A DNA stretch of 7,072 nucleotides, taken from positions 1 through 7,072 of the forward strand of contig CAYUIJ010000095.1 in NCBI GenBank assembly GCA_964444735.1. The letters are read 5' to 3'. Positions 7,022-7,072 of this stretch are shown in pieces (within the stretch, counting starts at the first letter, position 1; every line of letters starts with the position of its first letter). The position numbers were made by a program, and so were the translations under genes. Source of the stretch: Phocaeicola_A sp964444735 (GTDB taxonomy: Bacteria > Bacteroidota > Bacteroidia > Bacteroidales > Bacteroidaceae). The notes under the pieces were generated by a model. It saw nothing but the letters and a program-made list of their open reading frames with translations, was not told the origin of the DNA and did no database searches.

Positions 7022-7072
7022 ATGAGAAAGTTAGTATTATTGGCTCTCAGTGTGTTGGGAGTTATGTCTCTT
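7022..7072 (+). CDS. 5' start of an exported protein gene (17 codons, cut by window edge)
   Basis: ATG 7022 begins MRKLVLLALSVLGVMSL, two basic residues then an unbroken hydrophobic run, as in the n- and h-region of a signal peptide. It is preceded by an A-rich leader (TTGTTAAAAAAA), similar in kind to the other leaders here. The frame is open to the window end. No lipobox or mature sequence is inside the window, so the product cannot be named; another secreted enzyme or binding protein of the same locus is the natural guess. The 325-base spacer suggests it may have its own promoter. Confidence 0.72.
   Translation, partial: MRKLVLLALSVLGVMSL

Noticed and set aside
1..7072. tRNA, rRNA, CRISPR array, insertion sequence or integrase features
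   Set aside because: No regularly spaced repeats, transposase motifs, terminal inverted repeats or RNA-gene-like sequence were found on either strand.

Overview
The window looks like part of a polysaccharide-utilisation-type locus (PUL) from a Bacteroidota bacterium, probably of the order Bacteroidales. The evidence is a SusC/SusD pair, lipoprotein signals followed by acidic residues typical of surface export, a fimbrillin-like lipoprotein, AT-rich leaders without Shine-Dalgarno sequences, and base composition that looks close to 50% G+C by eye. The genus cannot be fixed from the sequence. The sequence is a draft scaffold with three runs of N (1224-1233, 4691-4731, 5907-5916), each inside a coding region. 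N counts need not equal true gap lengths, so reading-frame changes across them are not evidence of broken genes.

Layout, all on the + strand: (1) 1-1771, the C-terminal beta-barrel part of a SusC-like TonB-dependent transporter, cut by the window edge. (2) 1800-3572, a complete SusD-like glycan-binding lipoprotein. (3) 3661-5145, a lipoprotein with an N-terminal fimbrillin-like (Mfa_like) region and an unrecognised C-terminal region, interrupted by a gap and by an apparent one-frame shift near 4945-4958. (4) 5142-6696, a lipoprotein with a sialidase-superfamily beta-propeller and a C-terminal CBM9-like domain, interrupted by a gap. (5) 6697-7021, a 325-base stretch without a supportable gene. 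(6) 7022-7072, the first 17 codons of another gene with a signal-peptide start.

Proposed teamwork: genes 3 and 4 overlap by ATGA, susC and susD are 28 bases apart, and the susD to gene 3 spacing is 88 bases, so these four are probably one operon. The propeller enzyme would sit on the cell surface and trim a terminal sugar. The fimbrillin-like protein and SusD would hold glycan, and SusC would import the product using TonB energy. The enzyme type (sialidase, exo-arabinanase or other) and hence the substrate cannot be decided from sequence alone. No regulator (SusR, hybrid two-component system or ECF-sigma/anti-sigma pair) is in the window.

Nothing here amounts to a clearly new system. The points most worth checking are the unrecognised C-terminal region of gene 3 with its frame change, the propeller/CBM9 enzyme, and a short direct repeat abutting the start codon of gene 3.
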